Of a DNA stretch of 64,000 bases, positions 1-8,806 are shown piece after piece (the first letter of the stretch is position 1; each line of letters begins with the position of its first letter). The translations under genes and the position numbers were made by a program. Source of the DNA: Sphingobacterium siyangense (GTDB lineage Bacteria > Bacteroidota > Bacteroidia > Sphingobacteriales > Sphingobacteriaceae); assembly GCF_007830445.1 (NCBI RefSeq), contig NZ_VLKR01000031.1:1-64000 (forward strand), written 5' to 3'. The notes beneath the pieces were generated by a model. The model was given only the letters and a program-made list of their open reading frames with translations. It did not search any database and was not told the origin of the DNA.

Positions 1-74
1 CCCTATATTTTAACCGGCTTTGGGATTCCCCTAATTTAAGCGTGGACAGGAGATATTCTTCTCCCTACACAAAA

Positions 75-103
75 GGCCCGATCGTATGATCGGGCCTCTT
101 TTA
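75..103. terminator. Bidirectional Rho-independent terminator
   Basis: A 9-bp perfect stem, GGCCCGATC (75-83) with GATCGGGCC (88-96), has a 4-nt loop. A-rich sequence on the left and T-rich sequence on the right allow it to act on both strands. On the minus strand it lies about 20 nt past the restored stop of the Fe-S protein gene at 122, so it ends that operon. Confidence 0.85.
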
Positions 104-121
104 TTTCGTAATTAATGTAAT

Positions 122-921
122 TTACAATTGATTTGCTCGGGCAGTTATTTCCGCAATGTCCAACACCTCAATCTCTGATTCTTTTTCTTTTATTTTTACG
201 CCATCTTTTAACATCGTCATACAGAGAAAGGACATGCTGCAGCGACAACTTGAGGCTTTGCATCGATGACTTCTTCGATACGTTCGATGTTAATGTCTTT
301 TGCTCCGGGCTCTGGTTCTTTGAACATTTGTCCGCCCCCAGCACCGCAGCAAAGTCCATTGCTCTTACAACGTTTCAGTTCGATCAACTGGGTATCCAAG
401 CTTTCCAATACTTTTCTCGGTGCCTCATAGACCTCATTTGCACGGCCAAGATAACAGGGATCATGATAGGTTATCTTCTTTCCTTTGAATACGTTGTTAT
501 CCGCTGGTTTTAATTTTCCTTCATCGATCAGGTTTTGGATCAATTGTGTATGATGAATGACCTCATAGTTACCACCTAGGGATGGATACTCATTTTTCAA
601 GGTATTGAAACAGTGTGGGCAAGCCGTTACTATTTTTTTGATTTCATAGCCATTGAGTACTTCGATGTTCATCATGGCCTGCATTTGAAATAGAAATTCG
701 TTTCCACTTCTTTTGGCAGGATCACCTGTACAACTTTCTTCTGTACCTAAGATGGCATATTTTAAACCGACATGTTGTAATATTCTGCAGATATCGCGCG
801 TAATTTTCTGTGCACGTTCGTCAAAACTCCCTGCACAACCTACCCAAAATAGTATATCAGGAGTTTCTCCTTTGGCCAACAGTTCTGCAACTGTGGGAAC
901 TTTTAATTCATTTTCCATCAT
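122..921 (-). CDS. (Fe-S)-binding protein with CCG domains, 3' frameshift
   Basis: This is a soluble heterodisulfide reductase HdrB-like (CCG domain) protein, expected to bind iron-sulfur and move electrons with the membrane partner encoded just upstream. Visible cysteine motifs are WVGCAGSF near the N-terminus, TACPHCFN in the middle, LCCGAGGG, and a final ACPF where the family continues with Cys. The start is taken as the ATG at 921, 4 nt after the upstream stop; an earlier in-frame ATG at 1065 would overlap that gene deeply. The frame as written stops at 217, after ACPFSV. Two surplus bases in a GAGA run (224-227, plus strand) cause this. Skipping 2 nt gives ACPFCMTML and a normal family tail ending at 122, and the length is then exactly 266 codons. 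The gene is either mutated, phase-variable or mis-sequenced. Confidence 0.85.
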
Positions 922-925
922 AAAA

Positions 926-2224
926 CTATTGTTGTTGAGTCCAATTGGCGCGGTCCAATTGCGCATATTTCCATGGGGCACCATTGTTCTCAATATTTCC
1001 AAACATATTGTTAATACTCGCAGGAGCTTGTGATTCTTCCATAACAGCAAAGCGGCGTAGCTCAATAATAATATCCAAAGGATTAATATTGACCGGGCAT
1101 TGTTCTACACATGCATTACAGCTTGTACAGGCCCATAACTCTTCTCGACTGATGTAAGTGTCAATGAGAGATTTTCCGTCATCCTGAAAGCTTCCATTTG
1201 TTTTGATATTCGTACCGACTTCAGTGAGTCGATCCCGTGTATCCATCATGATTTTTCGTGGGGACAGCAGCTTTCCCGTTATATTTGCGGGGCAGGAAGA
1301 TGTACAACGTCCACATTCAGTACAGGTATATGCATCCAATAAGCTCTTCCAGGTTAAATCCTGGACATCTTTGGCTCCAAAGCGTGCATTTGCATCTGCT
1401 GGAGGCGGGGTGAAACTCGGATCAAGCATTGCCTTAACCTCATTGGTCACAGCTGGCATATTGGATAGTTTGCCTTTTGCGTTCAGATTAGAAAAATAGG
1501 TGTTCGGAAAAGCCAAAATAATATGAAGGTGCTTGGAATAGGGGAGGTAGTTTAAGAAGGCAAGTACACCTAGGATATGAAACCACCAACAAGACCGCTC
1601 TATTAAAAATAAGGCCTCCGTCGAAGTAGGAAGGTATGGAAGAAGATAATGGCTTACTGGAAAGGAACCTGCCGATTTAAAATGTGCAAAGCCATAGAGT
1701 TGCAATTTAAGATCAGAAGCGTTCATCAGCAGGAAAGCCGACATTAAAAGAATCTCTGTGATTAAAATAATATTTGCATCCGTCTTGGGCCAATGTTTCA
1801 ATTCCGCGCTATTTAAGCGAGCTACTTTAGCAATATTTCTCCGAAATAAAAAGATGAGACAGGATACCAGTACACCCAGCGCGAGCCATTCAAATGCCCC
1901 AATCAGGAAATTATAAAAACTCCCTAGAAATGAAAAGATACGATGTGTACCAAAAAGCCCGTCGATGACAATCTCCAACATCTCAATATTGATGATGACA
2001 AATCCAAGGTATACAAATAAATGTAGGACTGCGGGGAAAATACGCTTAAACATTTTCTTTTGACCAAAGGCGACGAGGAACATCATTTTCCAACGCTCCG
2101 CGGATCTGTCCGAACGATCTGCCGGTCTGCCTAGCTTGATATTACGATAAATCTGTTGTGCATTTTTGCTAAAAAGAAACAATGCTACAGCGAAACAAAC
2201 CGCAAATATTAGTTGACCTATCAT
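926..2224 (-). CDS. HdrC-like membrane protein with two 4Fe-4S clusters
   Basis: A 432-residue protein with several hydrophobic helices in its first half, resembling the membrane anchor of nitrate reductase gamma/HdrE proteins. The C-terminal part has a ferredoxin-type dicluster: CTECGRCTSSCP followed about 60 residues later by CTSCNACVEQCP. This is the usual partner of CCG-domain proteins. Together they would pass electrons between the membrane quinone pool and a soluble acceptor; the actual substrate cannot be read from the sequence. The downstream CCG gene starts 4 nt after this stop, so the two are translationally close and form one operon. A TAnnTTTG box lies upstream at 2247-2254. Confidence 0.88.
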   Translation of the reverse strand: MIGQLIFAVCFAVALFLFSKNAQQIYRNIKLGRPADRSDRSAERWKMMFLVAFGQKKMFKRIFPAVLHLFVYLGFVIINIEMLEIVIDGLFGTHRIFSFLGSFYNFLIGAFEWLALGVLVSCLIFLFRRNIAKVARLNSAELKHWPKTDANIILITEILLMSAFLLMNASDLKLQLYGFAHFKSAGSFPVSHYLLPYLPTSTEALFLIERSCWWFHILGVLAFLNYLPYSKHLHIILAFPNTYFSNLNAKGKLSNMPAVTNEVKAMLDPSFTPPPADANARFGAKDVQDLTWKSLLDAYTCTECGRCTSSCPANITGKLLSPRKIMMDTRDRLTEVGTNIKTNGSFQDDGKSLIDTYISREELWACTSCNACVEQCPVNINPLDIIIELRRFAVMEESQAPASINNMFGNIENNGAPWKYAQLDRANWTQQQ

Positions 2225-2246
2225 ATGCTTGTATCTTGGTTATAAA

Positions 2247-2254
2247 CAAATATA
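2247..2254 (-). promoter_or_regulatory. Bacteroidota -7 box for the Fe-S operon
   Basis: Read on the minus strand this is TATATTTG, matching the TAnnTTTG -7 consensus. It lies 22 nt upstream of the ATG at 2224. A weak -33 match (TTAG) sits 18 nt further upstream. Confidence 0.55.
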
Positions 2255-2358
2255 CTATATTATTTTGTTATGCTAACATAGTAAAAATAAATCAAAAATG
2301 AGGACCTAACACGATAAATTATTGGAAATTTTTAATGGTGAATTTAGGCTGTAATGAA

Positions 2359-2397
2359 AAACGTCCAAGAAGGAATTATTTCTTCTTGGACGTTTTC
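2359..2397. terminator. Terminator downstream of the TetR gene
   Basis: A 14-bp perfect stem, AAAACGTCCAAGAA (2359-2372) with its complement at 2384-2397, with an 11-nt loop. On the minus strand a T-run follows, so it terminates the TetR transcript, whose stop is at 2418. Confidence 0.8.
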
Positions 2398-2417
2398 TCT
2401 AGTTGTATCTGAGTAGA

Positions 2418-3092
2418 CTACAGCTCAACATCAGAAAATGTCTGTTCTAATATTTTACGCATCGTTTTCTGAATTCGTTCTTTTCCTGCTTCGGTATTTA
2501 CATCAATACCGCAAAATGTACTACCTGTAGATTTTGCCTGAAGGCTCAAATAATAAATTGAACTGACTAAAATCGCTAATGTCGCTCTAAGGTCGTTTTC
2601 GGAGTTTTCGAATTTTGAATCGACATGTTTAAATAGTTCTTCGCCGAGCAATTCTCTTCTGTCGGCTATATTTTTAAGCGCTTTTGTTTTTTCGCCCAGT
2701 CCCCAATGAATAACTTTTTGCTTCGTCTTATCCTTCAAAAAGGTGTTAAATTGAGATTTAAGCAATTCTTCTATCAAGGAGATACTGATGGAGCCCGGGT
2801 TTGTGATCATTTGTTCCAATACGCCCTTGTCTCCGATTTGCCAGAAATCTTTTTGTGTTAGGTAAGCTTCCACCAGTTGATCGAGACCGCCAAAATAATT
2901 CCATATTAATGCTTTGTTCAGTCCACATTCCAAAGCAATATTAGGCCCATTCAATGCATGGTATCCTTTTTTCTGAATTACCTTTCCGACAGCAGCGATC
3001 ATTCGCGCCTTGGTGCGTTCCTTGTCGCGAATAGGACCGGAAGTTACCTTTCTTTCTTTTTTAGGATTATCCTCAATTACTTTCTTTTTCAT
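2418..3092 (-). CDS. TetR/AcrR family transcriptional regulator
   Basis: A 224-residue DNA-binding regulator. Residues about 20-75 form the TetR helix-turn-helix: a basic segment ending DKERTKARMIAAVGKVIQKKGY, then GPNIALECGLNKALIWNYFGGLDQLVEAYL, the typical recognition helix region. The rest is a helical ligand and dimer domain with no recognisable specificity. A very basic N-terminal tail (residues 1-25) precedes the DNA-binding domain. It is a single-gene unit with its own terminator. Its target is unknown; the Fe-S operon lies next to it on the same strand but need not be regulated by it. Confidence 0.85.
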   Translation of the reverse strand: MKKKVIEDNPKKERKVTSGPIRDKERTKARMIAAVGKVIQKKGYHALNGPNIALECGLNKALIWNYFGGLDQLVEAYLTQKDFWQIGDKGVLEQMITNPGSISISLIEELLKSQFNTFLKDKTKQKVIHWGLGEKTKALKNIADRRELLGEELFKHVDSKFENSENDLRATLAILVSSIYYLSLQAKSTGSTFCGIDVNTEAGKERIQKTMRKILEQTFSDVEL

Positions 3093-3392
3093 GCGAATAA
3101 AATCATTTTAACGACGAAGCTTTCCTGGGTACCTTATATTCGTCAGTTAATGAACAAATTTGGGACCATGAAGTTTTCATTAGGGTAGATATGTTTGTTT
3201 TCCGAACCAATATCTACAATTTAGCTGGTAAATGCAAGAAAATCAAGCAGCAGATTTTTATTTACACTATAATTTGACTGATTCGATAAGCTTTTGAGTT
3301 TCCCTTATTCTTTTGGCTGTAGAACTGGAGCGTATTTGGTGCTGTCGGCGCTGTACGCTGATTGCGATTCACTTGCCATTGGGAAAATAGAT
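3093..3392. other. Intergenic region, no gene seen
   Basis: About 300 nt between the TetR start and the OmpH terminator. It should hold the minus-strand TetR promoter. I see no convincing ORF, RNA gene or repeat here. Confidence 0.5.
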
Positions 3393-3442
3393 AGGCAATA
3401 AAAAAGGGATTATCGATATCGATAATCCCTTTTTTATTGCCT
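3393..3442. terminator. 50-nt perfect palindrome, bidirectional terminator
   Basis: The sequence is its own reverse complement over 50 nt. The core is GGGATTATCGAT and its complement, flanked by A6 and T6 and then GGCAATA/TATTGCC. It lies 12 nt past the stop of the minus-strand ompH gene at 3454, so it is probably that gene's terminator. The loop-free symmetry means the cruciform or hairpin has no dedicated loop. Confidence 0.85.
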
Positions 3443-3453
3443 TGTCTACTAGC

Positions 3454-4029
3454 TTATTTTCTTGCTGGAGCAGCAGGAGTAGCTGTAGCTGAAATACCTA
3501 ATTTCGTTTTTACTGCAGCAGTTAAGTCTTCTCCACCTTGGAAATAAGGAATATTTGTACTAGAAATATCAAATACATAAGCCATGCCTTTTTCTTTAGA
3601 AACAGCATTTACAGCTTCACCAACTTTTCTGTGTATAGGTGCAATTAATTCTTCTTCTTTTTTGTTTAAGTCTTCTTGAGCAGCTTGTTGTGCTGTCTGA
3701 ATACGCGCTTGGATATCTTGTAATTCTTGACCTATTTTGTTGATTTCTGGATCAACAGTTTCTTTATTTGCTTCACTTCTGTTACGCAATTTATCGTTTG
3801 CATCTTTTTGTTTTGTTTGATAGATGGTAACCATATCTTGAATTTCTTTGGTTTTACCATCGCTCAATGTTTTCAACTGCCCTTCAGCTGCTTTAAATTC
3901 AGATGTAGACTGAATAATTTCAGCAAAATTGATATGACCAATTTTTTGCTGCGCATTTGCGAATTGAGTTGAGAAAAATACTGCCACTAAAGCAACCGCA
4001 CCCTTTAATAAATTTTTCATGCTTTTCAT
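3454..4029 (-). CDS. OmpH/Skp family periplasmic chaperone (copy 2)
   Basis: A 191-residue exported protein. The signal peptide covers about residues 1-26, ending ANAQQ, and is followed by KIGHINFAEIIQSTSEFK, the family's conserved opening. Residues about 50-120 form a charged, heptad-rich coiled coil (the Skp tentacles), and the C-terminal body contains AYVFDISSTNIPYFQGGEDLT. Skp-type proteins hold unfolded outer-membrane proteins in the periplasm and deliver them to BamA, which is encoded upstream in the same direction. An Ala/Pro-rich tail ends the protein. ATG at 4029 or 4020 could be the start. Confidence 0.9.
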   Translation of the reverse strand: MKSMKNLLKGAVALVAVFFSTQFANAQQKIGHINFAEIIQSTSEFKAAEGQLKTLSDGKTKEIQDMVTIYQTKQKDANDKLRNRSEANKETVDPEINKIGQELQDIQARIQTAQQAAQEDLNKKEEELIAPIHRKVGEAVNAVSKEKGMAYVFDISSTNIPYFQGGEDLTAAVKTKLGISATATPAAPARK

Positions 4030-4123
4030 TTTAATCTAATGAGCCATCTTTATGGCAATCTTTTAGTTTTCTAATTAATTACTACTATTACTATTTGTGT
4101 CCACAATGATAATAAACTCCCGC

Positions 4124-4657
4124 TTAGTTTGCAAGACTCGGATTGGGTTTATATCCTAATTTTGTAATGACATCATTACTTTTATTCAATTTTGGATTGG
4201 CATAGAGAAAAGTAGACTCATTGCCCTTGTCCATAATAAAATCAATTCCCTGCGCCGAAGCAACATCTTGGATAGCTTTTGCTACACGGTCTTGAATAGG
4301 TTTCATCAATTGAGTACGTCTTTTAAAGAGGTCGCCTTCAAATCCAAACTTTTGTTTTTGATAGTCTTTTACTTCTTTTTCTCTTGTCACGATTTCATCC
4401 TCACGGCGACGACGCATATCTTCATTTAATAAGACCTGGTCCTTTTGATAAGCCTGATATAGTTTTTCAATCTCAGCATATTTCTGATCCACTTCTTCCT
4501 GCCATTGCTTAGAAAGGTCATCTAACTGTTTCTGTGCAGTCGTATATTCAGGAATATGTTTTAGGATATATTCTGAATCAGCATATGCAAGTTGTTGGGC
4601 AAATGTTGCTGTAGCACTCACGACTACAAAAGCTATAACTAACAATATTTTTTTCAT
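4124..4657 (-). CDS. OmpH/Skp family periplasmic chaperone (copy 1)
   Basis: A 177-residue paralogue of the following gene, with a signal peptide (residues 1-20, cut near TFAQQ), then LAYADSEYILKHIPEYTTAQKQL. A long coiled coil covers about residues 40-110, and the C-terminal fold includes GIDFIMDKGNESTFLYANP. Two tandem OmpH genes next to bamA are a standard Bacteroidota arrangement. The gap to the second copy is 94 nt with no obvious terminator, so the pair is probably co-transcribed. The substrates of each copy cannot be told apart from sequence. Confidence 0.9.
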   Translation of the reverse strand: MKKILLVIAFVVVSATATFAQQLAYADSEYILKHIPEYTTAQKQLDDLSKQWQEEVDQKYAEIEKLYQAYQKDQVLLNEDMRRRREDEIVTREKEVKDYQKQKFGFEGDLFKRRTQLMKPIQDRVAKAIQDVASAQGIDFIMDKGNESTFLYANPKLNKSNDVITKLGYKPNPSLAN

Positions 4658-5080
4658 ATTTCCTGTAAGTTTTTATAGACTATACTTTTATTATTTAACA
4701 CTAATTTACCTTATGACTTCGGATAATCCCAAAAGTTTAATTCGAGAAAACCGCTCTACGTAAATTTACGGCTCAAAAATAAGAAAAAAGAAGCAATCTA
4801 ACAGATATTTCTCGGGTTTAACACTATTTAACTTGTTGAAGAATGCTCCAATGCTAGTTGCCTGGGTGCTGTTTATGGCTTCTTTTTTTCGGTGATCATA
4901 ACGACACTCAATATAAGAAAATTTATAAGATATATAGGGTGATTTGGCATTTAATCCGATCGGGTGGAAATGAAAGAAAAATACATGATTTACTGGAAAA
5001 TAATCTTAAAACAAAAAAGCTATCTACAATTTCTTGCGATAGCTTTTTATTTTATTTCGACAGGATTGGATCAACAAAGA
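4658..5080. other. Intergenic region between bamA and ompH genes
   Basis: About 420 nt. It contains the bamA terminator (5014-5048) and must hold the minus-strand ompH promoter, though no clear TAnnTTTG box was found. No convincing ORF was seen; the longest plus-strand reading frame has low-quality composition and overlaps the bamA end. Confidence 0.5.
5014..5048 (-). terminator. bamA terminator
   Basis: AAAAAGCTATC (5014-5024) pairs perfectly with GATAGCTTTTT (5038-5048) around a 13-nt loop. On the minus strand it is followed by a T-run and lies 32 nt past the bamA stop. Confidence 0.8.
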
Positions 5081-7645
5081 TTAGAATCCACCCATATTTT
5101 GCATAATACTAAATGTAAAGTTTTGTTTCCATGTACTGCTCGGTAAACCCGGGATAGGGTCGAATGCATGGCCGTAATCTATTCCTAGCATACCGAAGAT
5201 CGGTAAGAAGATACGGGCACCAACACCTGCAGAACGACGTACTTTAAATGGATTGTATTCGGTGAACTTGTTCCAGGTATTTGCCGCTTCAGCGAAAGCC
5301 AATACGTAAACTGTTGCCTGATCATTTAACATCACCGGGTGACGTAATTCCATTTGATATTTCGTATAGATTGGACTACCTGAATTTCGTGCCACATTCA
5401 CATTTTGTGTTCCTTCAGGAATGATTACACCATTTGCATAACCACGTAACGCAACAATTTCAGATCCTTGTAGGTAATCAAACCCTTGCATACCATCCCC
5501 ACCGACTTTGAAACGCTCGAAAGTTGATATTTCAGTTTTGCTGGAGTATTTACCCAAGAAACCAAATTGAGCTTGTGCTTTGAAAACAAGTTTTCCCGCA
5601 ATTTTTGCATACCACTGCGAGTCAAATTTCCATTTGTGGTACTCTGTCCAACGGTAGCGTTCCTGAGCCGAACCATTTTTATAATCAATGTTGTTAAACA
5701 ATGAATATGGAGGCGTCAATTGCACCGAGAATTTGATGTTTGAACCCGAAGTAGGATAGATAGGAGCATCGATCGAATTACGGCTAAACTCTTGCGTCAA
5801 GTTGATGTTATAAGCTGTACCATTATCAAATAGGAAGTAATTTCCATAGTTCTGAAGCTTATAACGTTGGAATGACAAGGAGGTGTTTGCCTGGAACCAG
5901 TTGTCTGGCCATTGCAAACGCTTACCTAATGTGGCGGTAATACCAGTCATCCAAATACGATTCAACTCGGAATCCTTAACAATTTGCTCGCCAGTATAGT
6001 AGTTAAACCCACCATATGATGAACTCGAAGTATAGGCGCTCAAACCAAAATAAATTGGTTTTTTACCACCTAACCAAGGCTCGGAGAAAGAGAAACTATA
6101 CGATTGATAACGTTTACCCGAAGTTTGACCACGGACACTCAACTTCTGTCCATCTCCACGTGGTAGCGGTTTCCAGGAACTTTTGTCAAAGAAATTGCTG
6201 GTAGAGAAGTTGTTAAATGTTAAACCTAAGGTACCGATGATCTGACCGGCACCATAACCACCCGAAAGTTCGACCTGATCCGAAGGTTTCTCAGTAACAT
6301 TATAAACAATGTCCACTGTACCATCCGCATAATTTAGATTTGTCGGTACTGGGTTTGTCTTTTGCTCATCAAAATTTCCCAACTGCGCAATCTCACGCAC
6401 ACTGCGCATAATTTGTTCTTTTGAGAATTTTTGACCAGGTTTTGTATAAATAGAACGTAATACAACACGGTCGTTGGTTACATCATTACCTTTAACAATA
6501 ACGTTATTGATGGTATATTGAGCACCTTCATATACACGTAAATTCAAATCGATGGTATCGTTGTAAATACGCGTTTGTTCGGGGTCTACTGAGAACGTAA
6601 GATAACCATCGTTCATATAGATTGAAGAGATGTCATCACTATTTTTTGTAGGACCCATCAATTTTGCTGTTAATTTTTCTTCCGAAAAAACATCACCACG
6701 TTTGATACCTAAAATTTTATTTAGTAAGGTGTCAGAATACTTCGCATTACCTGTCCAAACAATATTACCTACATAATATTTAGGACCTTCATAGATGTCA
6801 AAATTAACCAACACATTTTTTTCACCCTCGCGAATAACCGTATCTTTCAAGAGCGTCGCATCACGATAGCCTTTGGCTGCCATTTTCTTGATTAGGTTTT
6901 CTTTACCTTCTTTGTATTTTTCTTCCTTGAATTTTCCAGGACCGAAAATACGGTACCACATTTTTTGCTTGATTGGCTTGGCCATTTTTCTCAATTCTTT
7001 TTGAGAAAAATGTTCATTCCCTGTAAAAGTCATTTTTTTGACTCTTACCTTATGTTTTTTATCCACATCGGCAATAAGTATTTCATTATTAGCCTGTGCC
7101 GAGTCTTTCACTGTTTTTAGGGTGATCTCCGGATATAAAAAAGCTTTTTCTTTTAAGAACCTTTGGATTGTAGCACGTGTGGTGTTCATCAAGTTTTCGT
7201 TGACAATCTTACCAGTGTTGCTATTTAAACGTTTGCGAACTTCTTCGGTCTGGCTTTTACTTAGACCGTTGATATCAATACGAGTTAAACGAGGACGTTC
7301 TACTACACGGATGGTCAAAAATATATTTTCACCTTCAATTTTATCTGCCCATAATTCGACATCATCAAAGAGGCCTTGAGCCATCATATCCTTCACTACT
7401 TTTGCAGTCGCCTCACTTGGAACTTCCAAATATTGACCTACTGACAATTTAGAGATCGTAATTAATACATTTTTATCTAAAAATTGTGTTCCAGTTATAT
7501 CAATAGCACTAATTACATAGTTTTTAGGATTGAGATAGCTGATTTTTTCTGGGTCATTTAAATTGAAAGCACCTTTGTCTTGTCCGTAGACAAGCTGCAT
7601 TGATGAGAGACCAAAAAATAGTATTACGGGTAGTATACGCTTCAT
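5081..7645 (-). CDS. bamA: BamA, outer membrane protein assembly factor
   Basis: An 854-residue Omp85 protein, the central channel that folds beta-barrels into the outer membrane. A signal peptide (residues 1-21, VYGQ) is followed by about five POTRA repeats (residues 35-460), visible as repeated patterns such as ITGTQFLDKNVLITISKLSVGQ and VKGNDVTNDRVVLRSIYTKPG. The C-terminal half is a 16-strand barrel rich in aromatic and Gly residues and ends in Phe, the usual beta-signal. Length is normal for Bacteroidota BamA. Its position next to two Skp-type genes fits a beta-barrel assembly locus. A terminator follows at 5014-5048. Confidence 0.96.
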   Translation of the reverse strand: MKRILPVILFFGLSSMQLVYGQDKGAFNLNDPEKISYLNPKNYVISAIDITGTQFLDKNVLITISKLSVGQYLEVPSEATAKVVKDMMAQGLFDDVELWADKIEGENIFLTIRVVERPRLTRIDINGLSKSQTEEVRKRLNSNTGKIVNENLMNTTRATIQRFLKEKAFLYPEITLKTVKDSAQANNEILIADVDKKHKVRVKKMTFTGNEHFSQKELRKMAKPIKQKMWYRIFGPGKFKEEKYKEGKENLIKKMAAKGYRDATLLKDTVIREGEKNVLVNFDIYEGPKYYVGNIVWTGNAKYSDTLLNKILGIKRGDVFSEEKLTAKLMGPTKNSDDISSIYMNDGYLTFSVDPEQTRIYNDTIDLNLRVYEGAQYTINNVIVKGNDVTNDRVVLRSIYTKPGQKFSKEQIMRSVREIAQLGNFDEQKTNPVPTNLNYADGTVDIVYNVTEKPSDQVELSGGYGAGQIIGTLGLTFNNFSTSNFFDKSSWKPLPRGDGQKLSVRGQTSGKRYQSYSFSFSEPWLGGKKPIYFGLSAYTSSSSYGGFNYYTGEQIVKDSELNRIWMTGITATLGKRLQWPDNWFQANTSLSFQRYKLQNYGNYFLFDNGTAYNINLTQEFSRNSIDAPIYPTSGSNIKFSVQLTPPYSLFNNIDYKNGSAQERYRWTEYHKWKFDSQWYAKIAGKLVFKAQAQFGFLGKYSSKTEISTFERFKVGGDGMQGFDYLQGSEIVALRGYANGVIIPEGTQNVNVARNSGSPIYTKYQMELRHPVMLNDQATVYVLAFAEAANTWNKFTEYNPFKVRRSAGVGARIFLPIFGMLGIDYGHAFDPIPGLPSSTWKQNFTFSIMQNMGGF

Positions 7646-7758
7646 TTATCTATAATTATTGGCGCTAAAGTACACCAATCGTTTGTTAATTTTTGTTAAT
7701 TAAGAAAATTTAACCAGCTTGCTTTTTTTCAAATCAGTGGTCAAATTTAATAAAATCT

Positions 7759-8496
7759 TTATAACTGTTCACTTGTTTTTCCAAACCTTCTTTCGCGTTG
7801 CTGATAATCGACGATGGATTTAAATAAATCTTCTTTCGTAAACTCAGGCCACATCTTATCTAGGAAGCATAATTCTGAATAGGCAATTTGCCAAAGTAGG
7901 AAGTTACTTATTCTCAATTCTCCGCTGGTACGTATCAGAAGGTCAGGATCGGGTAGGTTTTGTGTATAGAGATTTGCAGCGAATAATTCATCGTTAATTT
8001 CGTCTGCATGGAGTTTTCCGTCTTTTACTTGTTGCGCTAGATTTCGGGCAGCGTCCACAATTTCTTGTCGAGAGCTGTAGCTCAAAGCTAATGTCAACGT
8101 ACAGTGTGTATTTTCTTTCGTTGCTTCAATGGTTTCCTGCAGCTTTCTTTGTGCATTTGAGGGTAATTTGGTGATATCACCAATAACATTCAAGCGGACG
8201 CCATTCTCCTGAAAAGTTTTGATTTCTTTTTTAAGGGAAGTAACCAATAGTTCCATCAGTGCCATCACCTCAAGTTTAGGTCGATTCCAGTTTTCTGCAG
8301 AAAATGCATAAAGTGTCAGAAATTTAATATTGGCTTTTACACATCCTTCTAATGCTTCTCGTACTGCTTTTACACCATTTTGATGCCCAAATACACGAAG
8401 TTTCCCCTTCTGTTTTGCCCAACGGCCATTGCCATCCATGATGATGGCGATATGCTGTGGCAATTTAATAGTATCTATCTGATCTAAAAAACTCAT
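7759..8496 (-). CDS. uppS: Isoprenyl transferase (undecaprenyl diphosphate synthase)
   Basis: A cis-prenyltransferase that extends farnesyl diphosphate with isopentenyl diphosphate to make the C55 carrier lipid for peptidoglycan and O-antigen. Motifs are HIAIIMDGNGRWAK near the N-terminus (catalytic Asp), FLTLYAFSAENW, and RTSGELRISNFLLWQ followed by the acidic end region. I take the ATG at 8496 (MSFLDQID, 245 aa, normal length); an in-frame ATG at 8532 would add 12 residues without homology. It lies just upstream of bamA in the same direction, a conserved Bacteroidota order. Confidence 0.93.
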   Translation of the reverse strand: MSFLDQIDTIKLPQHIAIIMDGNGRWAKQKGKLRVFGHQNGVKAVREALEGCVKANIKFLTLYAFSAENWNRPKLEVMALMELLVTSLKKEIKTFQENGVRLNVIGDITKLPSNAQRKLQETIEATKENTHCTLTLALSYSSRQEIVDAARNLAQQVKDGKLHADEINDELFAANLYTQNLPDPDLLIRTSGELRISNFLLWQIAYSELCFLDKMWPEFTKEDLFKSIVDYQQRERRFGKTSEQL

Positions 8497-8806
8497 TTTT
8501 GCTGTTTTCAATAAAATTAACACCTTAGCCATAAATGCTATTTTGGCGTTTTAAAACCTATTTTTGGTTTCCTGTATTGCTATCAATGATTATTGTTTGT
8601 TTAACGCACTTTTCATTGATTAATTATTGCACCTGGATTTCTATTATGGATATTCTTATTCCGTCTTCCTTTATTTCTTCCAAATATCGATTTTTAATTG
8701 GAAATTCAGAAGTACAATATGTAGAAAGATTGTTTGAAACATCTTCATCTAGCAGATTATCTCTTTTCCTGCGTGCAAAGCGAGGCTGTGCGAAGCTATT
8801 AATATC
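8497..8806. other. 310-nt gap between NAD kinase and uppS
   Basis: No start-to-stop gene could be supported. From the NAD kinase stop the same frame stays open for another 60 codons (8806-8624) with ordinary-looking composition (for example RFARRKRDNLLDEDV), but it has no ATG. A 91-codon plus-strand ORF overlaps it and looks like a shadow. From memory, related genomes often have an extra gene between nadK and uppS, so this could be the remains of one. Confidence 0.35.

Noticed and set aside
217..235. Programmed ribosomal frameshift in the CCG protein
   Set aside because: A minus-1 shift would rescue the frame with one extra Ser, but no X XXY YYZ slippery heptamer or downstream stimulator is present; a 2-nt insertion is simpler.
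4858..5106. An 82-codon plus-strand ORF between ompH and bamA genes
   Set aside because: It runs through the bamA terminator hairpin and into the bamA end on the opposite strand; it is a shadow.
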